Shown in pieces: positions 10,706-22,900 of a stretch of DNA of 64,000 nt. Location of the stretch: the NCBI GenBank assembly GCA_037893245.1, contig JBAIAA010000238.1, forward strand, positions 62,001-126,000, read 5' to 3'. Every line of letters begins with the position of its first letter. Position 1 is the stretch's first letter. Origin of the DNA: Crossaster papposus (lineage: Eukaryota; Echinodermata; Asteroidea; Velatida; Solasteridae). Made by a program: the position numbers and the translations under genes. Below the pieces are notes generated by a model. The model was not told the DNA's origin and ran no database searches. It worked only from the letters and a program-made list of their open reading frames with translations.

Positions 10706-11487
10706 GTTGTGAATGGACTGAGCGCAACATGAAATAAATAAATGACTTCTGCAGGCTTTTTGGATTTTGATGAAACTTTGATGCAGTGACTTGTACAATT
10801 ACGGAGGTCGAAGGTCATGTACAGGCCATTGGATGTCGTTGTTAAAACATGCTCCAAGTGTTTCTTTGTCTACAGAATTTGATACAAAACCTTTGGAATC
10901 CAGGGGTCATTTGAGGTCATTGACTAAAAATGACTTTTAAGAACACAAAACATATAAGAATCGACTGCAGGAAAAGTAGGTCAGGTAGCCACCAGACTGA
11001 TAAAAAGGCCGACACGCGTGATCTGAGGATCACTTGCTCTTTTACTAAATTACTAAATTACTTTTACTAAACTGGCTATTTTGTCTACATAAGGTTCTTT
11101 AGGGTATATGTCACTGCCATTAAGGCCGAACTAACATTGTAAATGGTTACATTTGATGATTCAAATGTATTTTCAGCAATATGTGGAATTATGCTGTTTT
11201 TACTTTTGGATTTTGTTCTTGTGGTTTCAATTTTTTTTCTGAGGCTATTTTAATTTGTTTTTATTTATCATAAAGCCAAAACGTGTTTATTTGTGTATAA
11301 AAAGAACTGGTTTACTTTGTAAATTTATTAAAAATATATAACAGTCATAATAATTTGTGTACAGTTGTATAATGTACTGTATAAAATATTTGGTGGAATG
11401 TTTCACAGTATGTAATTAGTATGTACAGAGACCTCAAAATAATATGTTTTGCATTTTATTTAAATTCACCTAGAAAGAAAAATTGAA

Positions 11488-11780
11488 ACGTGGATATTTA
11501 GCCGGCGCTGGCTACCTCAGTAAATGCTATTTAGCTATCCGGGTTGTACAGTGCCTGCCCCTGTACATTATAAGGTATTACATCACCACTAGAATACAGT
11601 GGAAAGCGTATGAAAATACAGTCCGAAATTGTAAAAAACAAATGAAGTCTCAACGACAATGTTGGTGCAGAACCAGTAAGTAAGATTTGTTATGGAAATA
11701 AAAGGCACTGCGCATGTTCAGTACCTAAACAAAACTATAGCATTTACTGATGTCTAGTGGGCACCGGCTAAATATCAACT
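11488..11780. repeat. Short TIR element inside the P-like transposon
   Basis: GATATTTAGCCGGCGCTGG at 11492 is complementary to the GGCACCGGCTAAATATC near 11760-11778. The roughly 290 bp between has no domain. The call is tentative because the ends are imperfect. Confidence 0.4.
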
Positions 11781-11879
11781 GGCATGCAAGAAGAATACAT
11801 ACATGTACAAATATTTGTGTACAAACATCATGTACATTGTACCCCTAACCCCCTAGGCCCTTTTTGCTAGCAACCGTCT

Positions 11880-12235
11880 TCAATCCTTCAAAAATTCTCA
11901 TTTTTTAATAACCCTAGTATTTAGCCTCAATCCTCAAAAATCCTCCACACTTGAAACCAACAGTGTCTCAATTCTCAAAAATCCTCATTTTTAAACAATA
12001 CCATTCATACTCAATCCTCAAAAATCCTTTAAAACTGCAATGAGGATTCTGGAGGATTGAAAAAAGTAAACACCCATTCAGCCTCAATCCTCCAAAATCC
12101 TCCACACTTTAAACAACATTGTGCCTCAATCCTTTCCAAACTCCTCATTTAAAAAAAATACCATTCATCCTCAATCCTTAAATCCTCCAAAACTGCAATG
12201 AGGATTTTGGAGGACTGAGCAGCGTTAGGGTTAAT
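11880..12235. repeat. CTCAATCCTCAAAAATCCTC-type degenerate repeats
   Basis: At least five related pieces of TCAATCCTCAAAAATCCTC alternate with inverted forms (GAGGATTTTGGAGGA). The stretch can fold into several local hairpins. There is no coding content. Confidence 0.6.
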
Positions 12236-12676
12236 TGCATGGTAGTTTAGGGCCTATAAAGTTAGTGGTCATGTATAACCAGATCGCTGACTGCGATTGC
12301 GTAGGCCTAGCCTATGACATGCCTATGCGCTATGGATATGTGCGCGCGACGGCGTGGTACGGTCGAGACGGTGGCTCAAAGTTATAATTTATGTAAGAAC
12401 TCATTCTTTTTTACAACAAAATACATATTCATAACTATGCAGCATTATATAGTTAACAGCTGAAAGTATTTTTAGTCGACATCAGCTGCGTTATCCACCA
12501 AAATTACCGATTTTTGTCCGTCCTCCCGAAATTTGTCCATAGAGTCGTGCACATTTTTCAATCACTTCCGCCCACGATTTTGTGATTAGTCAGGCGCCGT
12601 CGAAATTACGGTACCTGGACGTTGATTTCCATAGGCGCTGTCCGTCTATAGGTTATTTATGTCTGTGGGGTGTACC

Positions 12677-13206
12677 CACAGACATATAAACCTATAGACC
12701 GCCAGTCGTGTGCACAAAACCGTGATTTGCAAAGTATGGGCAAAACGACGCGTAGGCTGCACGGCATGCGCGTGTAGCTATAAAAAGCCAAGCGCGTATA
12801 ATTACGCGCCTATCATGCAGCGCACTTTGCACGCGCGTTCATATAATTGTGTACACTATCTTTCGTTCGATGGGCAACGCACCGCGCGCTTTTTACGTTC
12901 TGTGCGCATACCGGGCAACGCGCTTGACACAAACATGGGCCTAAACGTCTTTATTTGGGGGGATCAAGATTGACACTGGTTATGCTTAATCTACAAGGTA
13001 TATGGTATAGCCCTATGTAATTTTTTTTTAAATCGATAAATGCTTTCATATAATTATTTCACTGGAACAGTTAGGGTGTGTACAAATTCCCTATACCGAG
13101 GGCTAAATTTGCCCATAGTTGGTATTTTAGTCGGGCGCCGCGAAATCACGAAATCATCCTGTAGTTTTGAATAGGACCTGGCGGTCTATGTGTTTATATG
13201 TCTGTG
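12677..13206 (+). mobile_element. P-like MITE, right flank of composite element
   Basis: This is an inverted copy of 8356-8885. It starts CACAGACATATAAACCTATA and ends TATATGTCTGTG. GGTGTACC lies at 12669-12676 and 13207-13214. Copy 1 of the segmental duplication continues directly across the outer junction. Confidence 0.75.
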
Positions 13207-13565
13207 GGTGTACCCATCACACGCGCAAAATTCACAGCGCCACCCACAGTTCAAGTCTGGCCAGTTCACTTGTCCGATAGCAACTTAGCCGACTCGCCCC
13301 TTGGATAATTGTTCCATTTAATTAATCCTAACTCCCTAAGGTGTGTGCAAAATCATATCGAATTTGAAGGATTTGGGAGGGTTAGGGTCGTGAGTGCTCA
13401 TCCCGTTTGTGTGTAGTTTGAGTTACATGTGTTTTTAATACGTTTGAGGCAAATAAAGCTTCAAATAATTTATCCCCGCGGGACAGTTTGCAAGGCTTTG
13501 ACGGAACTAGAGTTTGGTCAATTCAGGTCACTCCCCTTGTGGTCGGATTGATTTATGGATATGAA

Positions 13566-13841
13566 CTAGTTCAGTCTTGGCTTGATACTATAACCTGAAT
13601 TCGAGCACTCAGCCACCCACTTTCGTTTGAGCAGTCGACCTGTTTGCATGGTTGTAGAAATTTCGTCTTGCAAATAATTCCCCTCCTCCACCCCGTCATT
13701 GCCGCCTATTTTAATGAACATTGTTTTGAGATTATACTTTTCTTTGCCAAATTCGTATTTAGCCTGCATCATGTTATGTTGCAATTTTCCGATTCTAGAG
13801 TGTTTGGTAGTGATCTTTATTTTGCTATACTCGGTTGCCAT
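13566..13841 (-). CDS. Hypothetical 91-residue frame, unrecognised
   Basis: The frame runs from an ATG in good context (AACAATGG) to a stop. It begins MATEYSKIKITTKHSRIGK and is basic, with no membrane segment or recognised motif. The frame extends upstream to 13976. It could be chance or a transposon remnant. No splice sites or neighbours support it. Confidence 0.15.
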   Translation of the reverse strand: MATEYSKIKITTKHSRIGKLQHNMMQAKYEFGKEKYNLKTMFIKIGGNDGVEEGNYLQDEISTTMQTGRLLKRKWVAECSNSGYSIKPRLN

Positions 13842-14359
13842 TGTTAGCGGAGCCAGAAAGGAATTTTCCCCTTTTTTTCCCAATGTGGTTTTGAGGGGGT
13901 TTTCGCCTTTCTTAGAATCGGCAAGGTTACTAACTGCGGGCGGAAATTGCATTCCAATAGCGCAAATAGGCCTCAAAGATTGGCCAATAAAACCTTAATT
14001 TAAGAGGCTTCAGGGAATTTGCGGCAAAAGCACTTAACCCTCTTTCTTTGTCGGTTCCAAGATGAAATCGGAACACGGTAGTTGCAGTCCCTATATGTTT
14101 ACCACATTCGCTGATTGATATTTTGATTATTGCATTTCTTACTTATTGCCGACGATAATAATAGCTTAAGGTATTGCTTGTGCTACTTGGCCACTACGGT
14201 ATTGATTAATGGTTATATATGATATGATTTGCTTTGATAAAATGTCATAATATTGCTTGCTAATGAATATGGCATCGTATGTGCGGATGATGCTATTTAT
14301 ATCTGAATTATTTGGATTATGGTAATTGCAGATCTGTGTCACAAACTGTGACATCATTG

Positions 14360-14545
14360 CTAAATTTAATTGCTGTTTGCGTCACAAACTGTGACAATAT
14401 TGCTGAATATAAATTGCTGTTTGCGTCACCAACTGTGACAATATTGCTGAATGTAATTGCTGTTTGCGTCACAAACTGTGACAATATTGCTAAATATAAA
14501 TTGCTGTTTGCGTCACCAACTGTGACAATATTGCTGTTCCCCGAC
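14360..14545. repeat. 44-bp tandem repeat, about four units
   Basis: Units start with TTGCTGTTTGCGTCAC near 14370, 14414, 14457 and 14501 (periods 44, 43, 44). Each contains GTCAC(A/C)AACTGTGAC, an internal inverted repeat. Alternate units share the same A/C variant, so the array may have grown by doubling an 87-bp pair. Confidence 0.85.
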
Positions 14546-16164
14546 ATCAGCTTCGGACGGGAACAAACTGTGATAATTGTGTAATATAATATTGCTGTCC
14601 TGTGCTACCAGCTTCGGGCACGGACAAACTGTCTTTACATTGCTTGCATTGCTGTCCCGTGCTATCATAGCTTCAAGCTGGGACAGCGCTTACAACAATA
14701 AACGGCTGCTCAGACCTGAAACGCAACAAATACGAGTGCTCGATCCTGTATGTCCAGTCTTGTCACATGTGGGGATAAGTCCATAATTTTGTGTGACTTA
14801 AAACAAAAATAAGTCCCACATGCGCGCTGTTTTGCCCTCATATAACAAATGAAAAGACGATGTAAACTTTTCCCTTGATTAATTCTCATGCATGATCTCG
14901 ATTATTTTTTTATCTGAGCTTTAGAAAATACCTTTTCCAAGATGTTCGTTTCAATCCACTTAATTGATTTCGGCCAAAACAAGAATTTTGATTGAAAAAA
15001 TATTGATTTTTGCAAAACATTGATTCTTGCCCGATTTGTCCCTTGTACATGCATTTTATGTAGGCTTGAAAAAAATATTATTAGACCAACTAATTCTCCC
15101 ATGCTGTTATGATGTAAATTAATGACAAAGCAGTAGGCCTAAATCCTCGAAGCCCCAAAAGTTAAACTAAAAACTATTTATTTATACATATACATACACA
15201 ACAAAATTGGGGAGGGGGGTAATCAAGCACCTTGGAGTGTTTCCCCCTGAATTTCCAAAGTTGCTTATTAGCAATTTCTTATTATCATGCATAACAACTT
15301 AAGCAACTCCTAGAAAAAGCAATTGCTATTTTGTATGTATTTGTCCCAGTGTCCGAGTGATTATTAGTCCCACACGAACATTTTAATCGGTTCCGACCCA
15401 CACATTACACATTGATTACAACCACAAATTAAGGGTACATGTCATTAATACTGCACTCTCCTAACACCACCTAAAGTCCATTGCACGAGGGAATCTAGAC
15501 AAACGAACCAACCGTGCTTATTAATTACCTTCTGAAAACGATGCTACACATAACGTTGTTTGTATAACCCCAGCCTATTATCTCGCTAATACCTAAAACG
15601 ATGTGTTTACGTTGTTTGGCCTAACCACCATTCAACCGACCCCCGTTACCTTCAGCAAACGTGAAGTCAGTTAAATAATCAATTAGTGTAGTGTTAGTTT
15701 ACATAATTATAGGGCTTCATCTATTCAAGAACAAACATGGAGTTTTACCCGTGGTTCGAAATTCTTCAAAACATTCTTTGTTAGTTTTAGTTTCATCATT
15801 TTGGACACGTTTTCGTTTTGGAAAATGTATCGCAGCAAACACTCATTATGATTTATGATTACTTGAAATTAAATGCGCACCGTACCAAGGTGTACCGTTA
15901 GCTAAAAAAGCACGCTGACGTGGAATGGGTATCACGAGGGGAGAACTTCAATTCTTAAGGAGGGCATCCATTCATACGTGTCCGTGTATGCGTGAAGTGA
16001 ACATCCATACAGTATACGTGTTGACATACGTAAAAAGAAAACCCACTCTTTTCCCCCTATGAAAATATGAAAATCAATGCTCCACTGTCACTGAGGTCAT
16101 CGAGGTTCTGCCAAGCTGAAAAAATAACACGTCAGTGTCAGTGTCAGAGCCACTGCAAATCGCT

Positions 16165-16425
16165 CACTGCGCGATTGCTCGCGGACGCGGACACGGACAC
16201 GTACACCGAACGGATCAATGGATGCTTCGCAATGTTTTCCCATGTGAGCGATTGCTCGCGGACGCGGACACGGACACGTACACCGAACGGATCAATGGAT
16301 GCTTCGCAATGTTTTCCCATGTGAGCGATTGCTCGCGGACGCGGACACGGACACGTACACAGAACGGATCAATGGATGCTTCGCAATGTTTTCCCACGTG
16401 AGCGATTGTTCACGGACATGGACAC
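16165..16425. repeat. 77-bp tandem repeat, three full units
   Basis: GCGATTGCTCGCGGACG begins at 16171, 16248 and 16325, and a diverged fourth start lies at 16402: an exact 77-bp period. The units are GC-richer than their flanks. 77 is not a multiple of three, so the open frames drift and no protein is called. Confidence 0.9.
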
Positions 16426-16563
16426 GGATCACGCATGAATGGATGCCCTCCTTTATCTATACAAACTAGGCAACTGGGCAAACACGGGTGATGTCTAGAA
16501 ATGATACCCGCCCGTTTATTACCTGCAGGCAAACAAAAAACGACAATCGATGGAGTATACCGA

Positions 16564-16571
16564 TATTAAAA
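16564..16571 (+). promoter_or_regulatory. TATA-like box upstream of secreted-protein gene
   Basis: TATTAAAA lies about 190 bp before the ATG at 16760, aligned with TATAAAAAAA at 5016 in the duplicate. The whole 16570-16760 stretch is conserved between the two copies. The transcription start was not determined. Confidence 0.35.
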
Positions 16572-16759
16572 GGCAGGTTGGCTGGAAAATTGTGAAGGTC
16601 ATTTATTAAATTGACATTCCATGCAAACCAATTCCACACAACAGCTATTGTTATGGTTACTGTGGAAACTTAGGACGACAATTCCTATCAACCGTACAAG
16701 GGAGTGGTGGGGTTTCTGATTTGGACGCAGATACCAAAGTGAAGAACTGTTGGCTGGAA

Positions 16760-16964
16760 ATGAAAAACCCGCGTAAAATGTTGGTGTTGGTTTTAGCTTT
16801 TGGGCTTCTTAGTTTCCTCTCTTTGCAACCCGTACGAGGGAAGATGTGTAGCGCCATGATCAAGGCTGCTGCCGGTGATAATCTGACCACGCTTCGTGAC
16901 AAGGCTTTCGCGGCTTTCAGAACCGAGTGCCGTGGTAAACGAGGCAATCTGAACGACACCAAAT
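16760..16964 (+). CDS. Secreted gene exon 1: signal peptide and N-terminal region
   Basis: The exon encodes MKNPRKMLVLVLAFG..., a likely cleavage after PVRG, then a Lys/Arg-rich region (CSAMIKAAAGDNLTTLRDKA) ending NLNDTK. It stops at AAAT then GTAAGT. One base is left over, which joins the next exon to make Ser. A fragment of its 5' end lies at 5241 and a fragment of its 3' end at 18669. Confidence 0.8.
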
Positions 16965-19900
16965 GTAAGTTATCCTACCACGTACAAATCGGTTGAATTT
17001 GCGGGTACATATTCACAATGGTGAGGTAGCATATAGCACACTCAAAATTGAAAAAGACTCTAAAAAGATTTCTAAAATGATATGTTTGCAAGCGTTGTTC
17101 AAAACGTATGCAAATTAACAGGCGAGGTAACCAGTGTTAGTTGCTATCATTTTAAACATTGGGCTTCATCTTATCATCTGCTCAAGAGTTGATCTTAAGT
17201 GCATTTCCATTGGATTCGTTTTCCTGATTAGAATGTCTTGCCATGTACATTTTGTTTCTCAATTTCCTTTTTTGTTTGACTCTTTATTGCTTATTCTGTA
17301 TAGTTGAGTTAAATATGATTTAGATAATGCAAAAATGGACTTATCAACATCTGTTTTGAACAAGAAATGTGATTGGAGTCGTAGTGTGTACGCGATGCCA
17401 CATAGGTTTGGTTTTTTACAATTATAGGTTTTCATTAAAAATCCCTCGGTACATCCTCTAGTTTTTTTACCTTTTTTTGGAAGTTTAAAAAAAAACCATG
17501 GTTTCTGCCGATTCTCAGTGCCAGCTCAAACGCGAAAGTTTACGCCGGTCTTCCCGTGAAAACCACCGCAATGTTGGGCACTGTGTGCGCGGTTGTCATC
17601 ACACGAAACAAAAAAATGTAGCAGTGATATACTGAATTAAAAAAAAATCTGTCTGTACTGTGGACCCCATGCGTTTTATCCTGTAAATGGCAGAAAATGG
17701 CATCTCCCCCAAAATTACAAAGTATCATCCTTGCCCTTACCTGAGGAAAAAAATGTTTTAAATGTCACCCTTATGCCAGTTTTATAACATGCATTAAAGC
17801 ATGTTTTCTCGTCCATTATTTGCACGAATCTAGTTTCTCGTCCATTCTTCTTGACATAATGTTTTAGTTCACAACAAGTATTGTTTCACTTTTTTATATG
17901 CCACTAATAAAATGTTATCAGAAAATGGTATGTAAGAAAATGTTGTGGAGGGGACTTTCATGAAAATATTATTGTTTGTGTGTATTATTACTTCAAACTG
18001 AAGAAAAAGCTCAAATTTCATTGTTGTTGTTTTTATGGGAGAATGACCATTTTTGATGCAGTACTGCCTTAAGAGGATACAATCCCCCAATATTTTGTCA
18101 CCAGATATGAAAAGGCAAATGTTGGCTCTAATTAAATCCAAAAGGAAAATATTCTGAGACCCCTGGCAAGTAGACTTTTTGAGGAACAAAAATTTTAATT
18201 TTAAAATTAAGTTCTGAAAACATGCTTTAATACACTAAATGGCCTGTTACCATGGCTAATTGCCATACAAAAATTAAGTTGATTTTTTGTTATTTGCTTA
18301 CCAAGTCCTTTAATACTAAAAATCGAAATATTTACGTAGACTCACTCTTTATTTTTTGTTTGAGTAAGGGCAAGATTGATACTTTTGTGATAAAATTGTG
18401 TATTTTGGCTGGGTGATTTTTTTTAAATAAGCAAAAACACTATTTTTGCGGTGGCCTCCAAACTGGCTAAAAATAGCAACGGGCAATAGAAAAAAAATGG
18501 TTACTTGCTTACCAAGAGCTTCCATATAAAAAAGAAAATAAAAAAATGCCGAGGACACTTTAATGTATATGAACCCACTCTTAAGAGTGGGTCTACGTAA
18601 ATATTTAATATAAGTGTCCTCGGCATTTTTTTGTTTTGTTGTATATGGAAGCTCTTGGTAAGCAAGTACGGCAATCTGAACGACACCAAATGTAAGTTAT
18701 CTTACCACGTACAAATCTGTTGAATTTGCGAGTACACATTCACAATGGTGAAGAAGCATATAGCACACTCAATATTGAAAAAGACTCTAAAAAGATTTAT
18801 ACAATGATATGTTTGCAAGCGTTGTTCAAAACGTATGCAAATAAACAGGCGAGGTAACCAGTGTTAGTTGCTATCATTTTAAACGATGGGCTTCATCTTA
18901 TCATCTACTCAAGGGTTGACCTTATGTGCATTGCCATTGGATTTTTTTTCCTGATTAGAATTTCTTGCCATGTACATTTTGTTTCTCAATTTCCTTTTTT
19001 GTTTAACTCTTTATTGCTTACTCTGTATAGTTGAGTTACATTATGATTTAGATTGTTGTAGTAGAGTGCAAAGTGTCAAGGGCCACGTTCACATCATCAA
19101 TATCAATAATAGCATCCAAATGAACATTACCTAAGTCATTTTGAATTTTTGCTCGTCAAGATGCCCAAAAGAACGATATTCGAAGCAATTTCCAAACGAT
19201 TTGGTATTCACATTAAAATCTCTTACAGCATAAATAAAATGTAGGAGAAACACCACAATCATGATAACAATTTTAATTAGTAGCAAAAATTAAGTCAATA
19301 ATAGTAGCACTATGGTTTGTGACTCGAGTAGGAGTCTCAATAAGCTGGGTAAAACCATTAGAAGATGTATGAAATAATAAATTACGACAGTGGGTATCAC
19401 TTACCGGAGGCATCAGATCATAGTTAAAGGTAGTATACACCATTTGCAGATATCGAAAATATTTAATACCGAATTATTAAGAAATATCTTACTCATATAA
19501 AAGTAAATAATGATTCTAGGCATCCAGCAAAATGATTGCGCTAGATATCCTGTAATTATTCCGAAAAAATATAATTTTATAAAGACAAATTCGCGATCGC
19601 CGGCCGGCCGAATTTGTACTGATGGGACCAAAAATGGAACCAAAATTGCTCGTGTTCCAGTACCGTTATTTCTACATCAAAATACAATTATTTACTCCGG
19701 AAAATGTGGACCTTTTAGTAATTTGGGAGGCGAATTTGTATAGATGGGACCAAAAATGAAACCAAAATTTTGCGTGTGCCAGTCCATTTTTTTCTACATC
19801 AAAATATCATTTTTACACCAGAAAATGTGGAACTTTTGGTAATTTGGAGGGGTGCGTACGCACCCATCGCACCCCCCCCCCCCCCCCCCCCCCCCCTGCG

Positions 19901-22900
19901 TACGGGCCTGACTTCGGTAAGTCGACTTGGCAATATATTACATGTATCTCGAAAAGTAATTTTCTCGACTTCGTTAAGCTGGGAGCACACGACACGCAAG
20001 CTTTGGCGTTGACTGGCGTTTTTTGCCGCAATTGTTGGCTGCCAGCGGATCCTGGTCAGAGCACACGACGCTTTTTCTTGCGTTCACTGGCGTTGAAGCG
20101 CGTTCACGCTCGTCAAAAATCAAACATGTTAGATATCTGGCGTTGAGTTGCGGCAAGTAGCGGCAAGTCGCTTTCTCCAACGCGCGTTCGTAGCACACGA
20201 GGAATTTTAAAAGGCGTTCAGGACTGTTGCGCCAAAAAAAACGCCAGTCAACGCCAAAGTTTGCGTGTCGTGTGCTCCCAGCTTTAGGACGACTTGGCCG
20301 ACCACCCGTAAACTCGAATCAAGGCAGCTGCGACTTGGGTACTCGTCTTGTTGGTTAGTGGTTCGGTCTCTTTATATCAAGTCGCCAAATCCACGACGGT
20401 CAGCGCGTACTAAACAGGTCAAAAGAAATAAGTCCCCCCTGGGAAATTTGCATTTTTTCTGGAAGACAGTTAGACTCCTTATCCTGTTACAAAAATGTAA
20501 AATGTAGTCTGAAATGTTACACATTTATTGTGTAAAAGAGTTTCACCCAACAGTTAACTTCGCCTTGAAATGCTGCCATTTATTAAATGTGATGACCAAC
20601 ACAAAATGACACTTTCTTGCATAGGGATTGGACAAATGGAGAAAATTATGTTTTTACAGAATCTTTTAATATTCTTTCCTCACTTCAATTAATTTTCCTA
20701 AAGTGTACAAATGTAAACATGCATTTAATGTTTTTGTTTTTGTTTTTAATTTTTTTAATTTACGAAGTACAGTAAATTAGAGTCACTCAAGCAAAACACT
20801 TTTTTTAGAGCATAAAGGTTTTGTGAAAATGGAAAGTTGTTTTTGTTGGTCCTTTCGTTTCAGTAATAAAATTAAAAACAAAACCCCAACATTTTTATGC
20901 ATGTTTACATGTGTACACTTTAGAAAAAATTAATTGAAGTGAGAAAAGAATATTAAAAAATTATGTAAAAACATGATTTTCTTCATTTGTCCAATTCCTA
21001 TGCAAGAAAGTGTCATTTTGTATTGGTCATCACATTTAATAAATGGCAGCATTTCAAGGCGAACGTTAACTGTTGGGTGAAACTTTATTGCACAATAATT
21101 GTGTAACATTTCAGACTACATTTTGCATTTGTGTAAAGGTTGAGGAGTCTAACTGTCTTTTTACCGATCTATAGGTTAAACATAAGGTCGACCTGATGCA
21201 TTTTGTTGGGAAATTCCGTAGATCTATTGAAACTCATGGGTCGAGAAACGTACGTGGGAGACGGCAGATACATTTGCCACGATTCGGATTTGATTAGAGG
21301 GATGTATAGATAAGAATACGACCGTACTACTTTGTGTATAGTGTGGCCATGTATAGGTGGGATTACAATCATATAGTTGGTGGCAACTTGCTGGATTGTA
21401 TGTACAATTCAGCATTATTATGCACATAAGTTGCGGTCACGACAATTCATAGGAGTTACACCGCGTTCACACTTGATCCTGCTATAGGAGGATCAAAGGA
21501 GGATCTGATCTCGAAAGGGCGATCAAAGGGAGATCACTGGCTAGTGTGAACGCGATCAGGATCAGGATCAGATCCTCCTTTTTGATCTCCCTTTATTGCG
21601 AGATCAAATGGAGACACAAAACGCGACACAAAAATGCTTGATCTCGCTTTCGGGATCTGATCCTTCTTGGATCCTTGTAGGAGGATCAAGTGTAAACGCG
21701 GTGTAAGTTGCTTAGACCAAAGCTCTATGCTCAGACACAATAGGTCGGATTAGAAGCGCGTGCATGCTGCTGCGTACATGTTAAAAGTGTTAAGAGTAGG
21801 TCCACGTAAATATTTCATATAAGTGTCCTCGGCATTTTTTATTTTTTTGTTTAATATAAAAGGACTTTGTAATCAAGTAACCAACATTGATATATTTTTT
21901 TTTTCTATGGCCCGTTGCCATGGAAACAGGCCATTTTGTGTTTTGGGCATTTTTAGCCAGTTTTGGGGCCGCAAAAACATTTTTTTAGCTTATTTAAAAA
22001 CAAAATCACCCAGCCAAAATACAAATTTTATCACAAAATCAACTATATCATTAGAAAGTATCATCCTTGCCCTTACCTGAAAAACAAAACATGTTTTAAA
22101 TGTCACCCTTATGCCAGTTTTATAACATGCATTAAAGCATGTTTTCTCGTCCATTATTTGCACGAATCTACAGTTTATCGTCCATTCTCCTTGACATAAT
22201 GTTTTAGTTCACAACAAGTATTGTTTCCCTTTTTTATATGCCACTAATAAAATGTTATTAGAAAATGGTATGTAAGAAATGTTCTGAAGGGGATTTTCAT
22301 GAAAATATTATTGTTTGTGTGTACTATTACTTCAAACTGAAGAAAAAGCTCAAATTTCATTGTGTTGTTGTTTTTATGGGAGAATGACCATTTTTGATGC
22401 AGTACTGCCTTAAGAGGATACAATCCCCCAATCTTTTGTCACCAGATATGAAAAGACCAATGTTGGCTCTAATTAAATCCAAAAGGAAAATATTATGAGA
22501 CCCCTGGCAAGTTGACTTTTTGATGGACAAACATTAGAATTTTACAAGTTCTGAAAACATGCTTTAATACACAAAATGGCCTGTTACCATGGCTAATTGC
22601 CGTAAACAAAGTTCATTTTTGGTTACTTGCTTACCAAGTCCTTTAATACTAAAAATTAAAATATTTAAGTGGACCCACTCTTTGTAATGATATAGTTAAT
22701 TTTGTGATAAAATTGTGTATTTTGGCTGGGTGATTCTTTTAAAATAAGCAAAAAAGGTTTTTGCGGCGGCCCCTAAACTGGCTAAAAATGGCAACGGGCA
22801 ATAGAAAAAAAATATATAAAAAAATGGTTACTTGCTTACCAAGTCCTTTCATATAAAAAAAAATAATGAAAAAATGCCGAGGACATTTATATGAAATATT

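Larger units (their letters stand above)
8893..12668 (+). mobile_element. P-element-like transposon (decayed), centre of composite
   Basis: The ends are CACAGACATAAATAACC and its complement, and the subterminal GACGGACAGC is also inverted (about 8918 and 12640). The interior carries two transposase-like exon relics (9790-10069 and 10464-10705). GGTGTAC/GGTGTACC stands at both borders, and 8-bp duplications are characteristic of the P superfamily. A THAP DNA-binding domain, expected at the N-terminus, was not found. Confidence 0.65.
13439..14776. other. Segment present only in duplication copy 2
   Basis: Copy 1 joins GTGTTTTTAA directly to GTCCATAATT (about 3080). In copy 2 these are separated by about 1.34 kb. 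Either copy 1 lost it or copy 2 gained it. The segment holds the 44-bp tandem repeat and a 91-codon minus-strand frame (13566-13841). No transposon ends were found. Confidence 0.6.
6598..16820 (+). repeat. Segmental duplication, copy 2 (contains later insertions)
   Basis: This is the partner of 1369-5293. Copy 2 is interrupted by the foldback element 8062-8322 and the composite P-like element 8356-13206. It also keeps 13439-14776, which copy 1 lacks, and it retains the whole first exon of the secreted gene. The paralogous copy supplies empty sites for the insertions. Confidence 0.85.

Noticed and set aside
14360-16425. Regularly spaced repeats considered as a CRISPR array
   Set aside because: Units are head-to-tail tandem repeats without unique spacers, and the surrounding genome is clearly eukaryotic.
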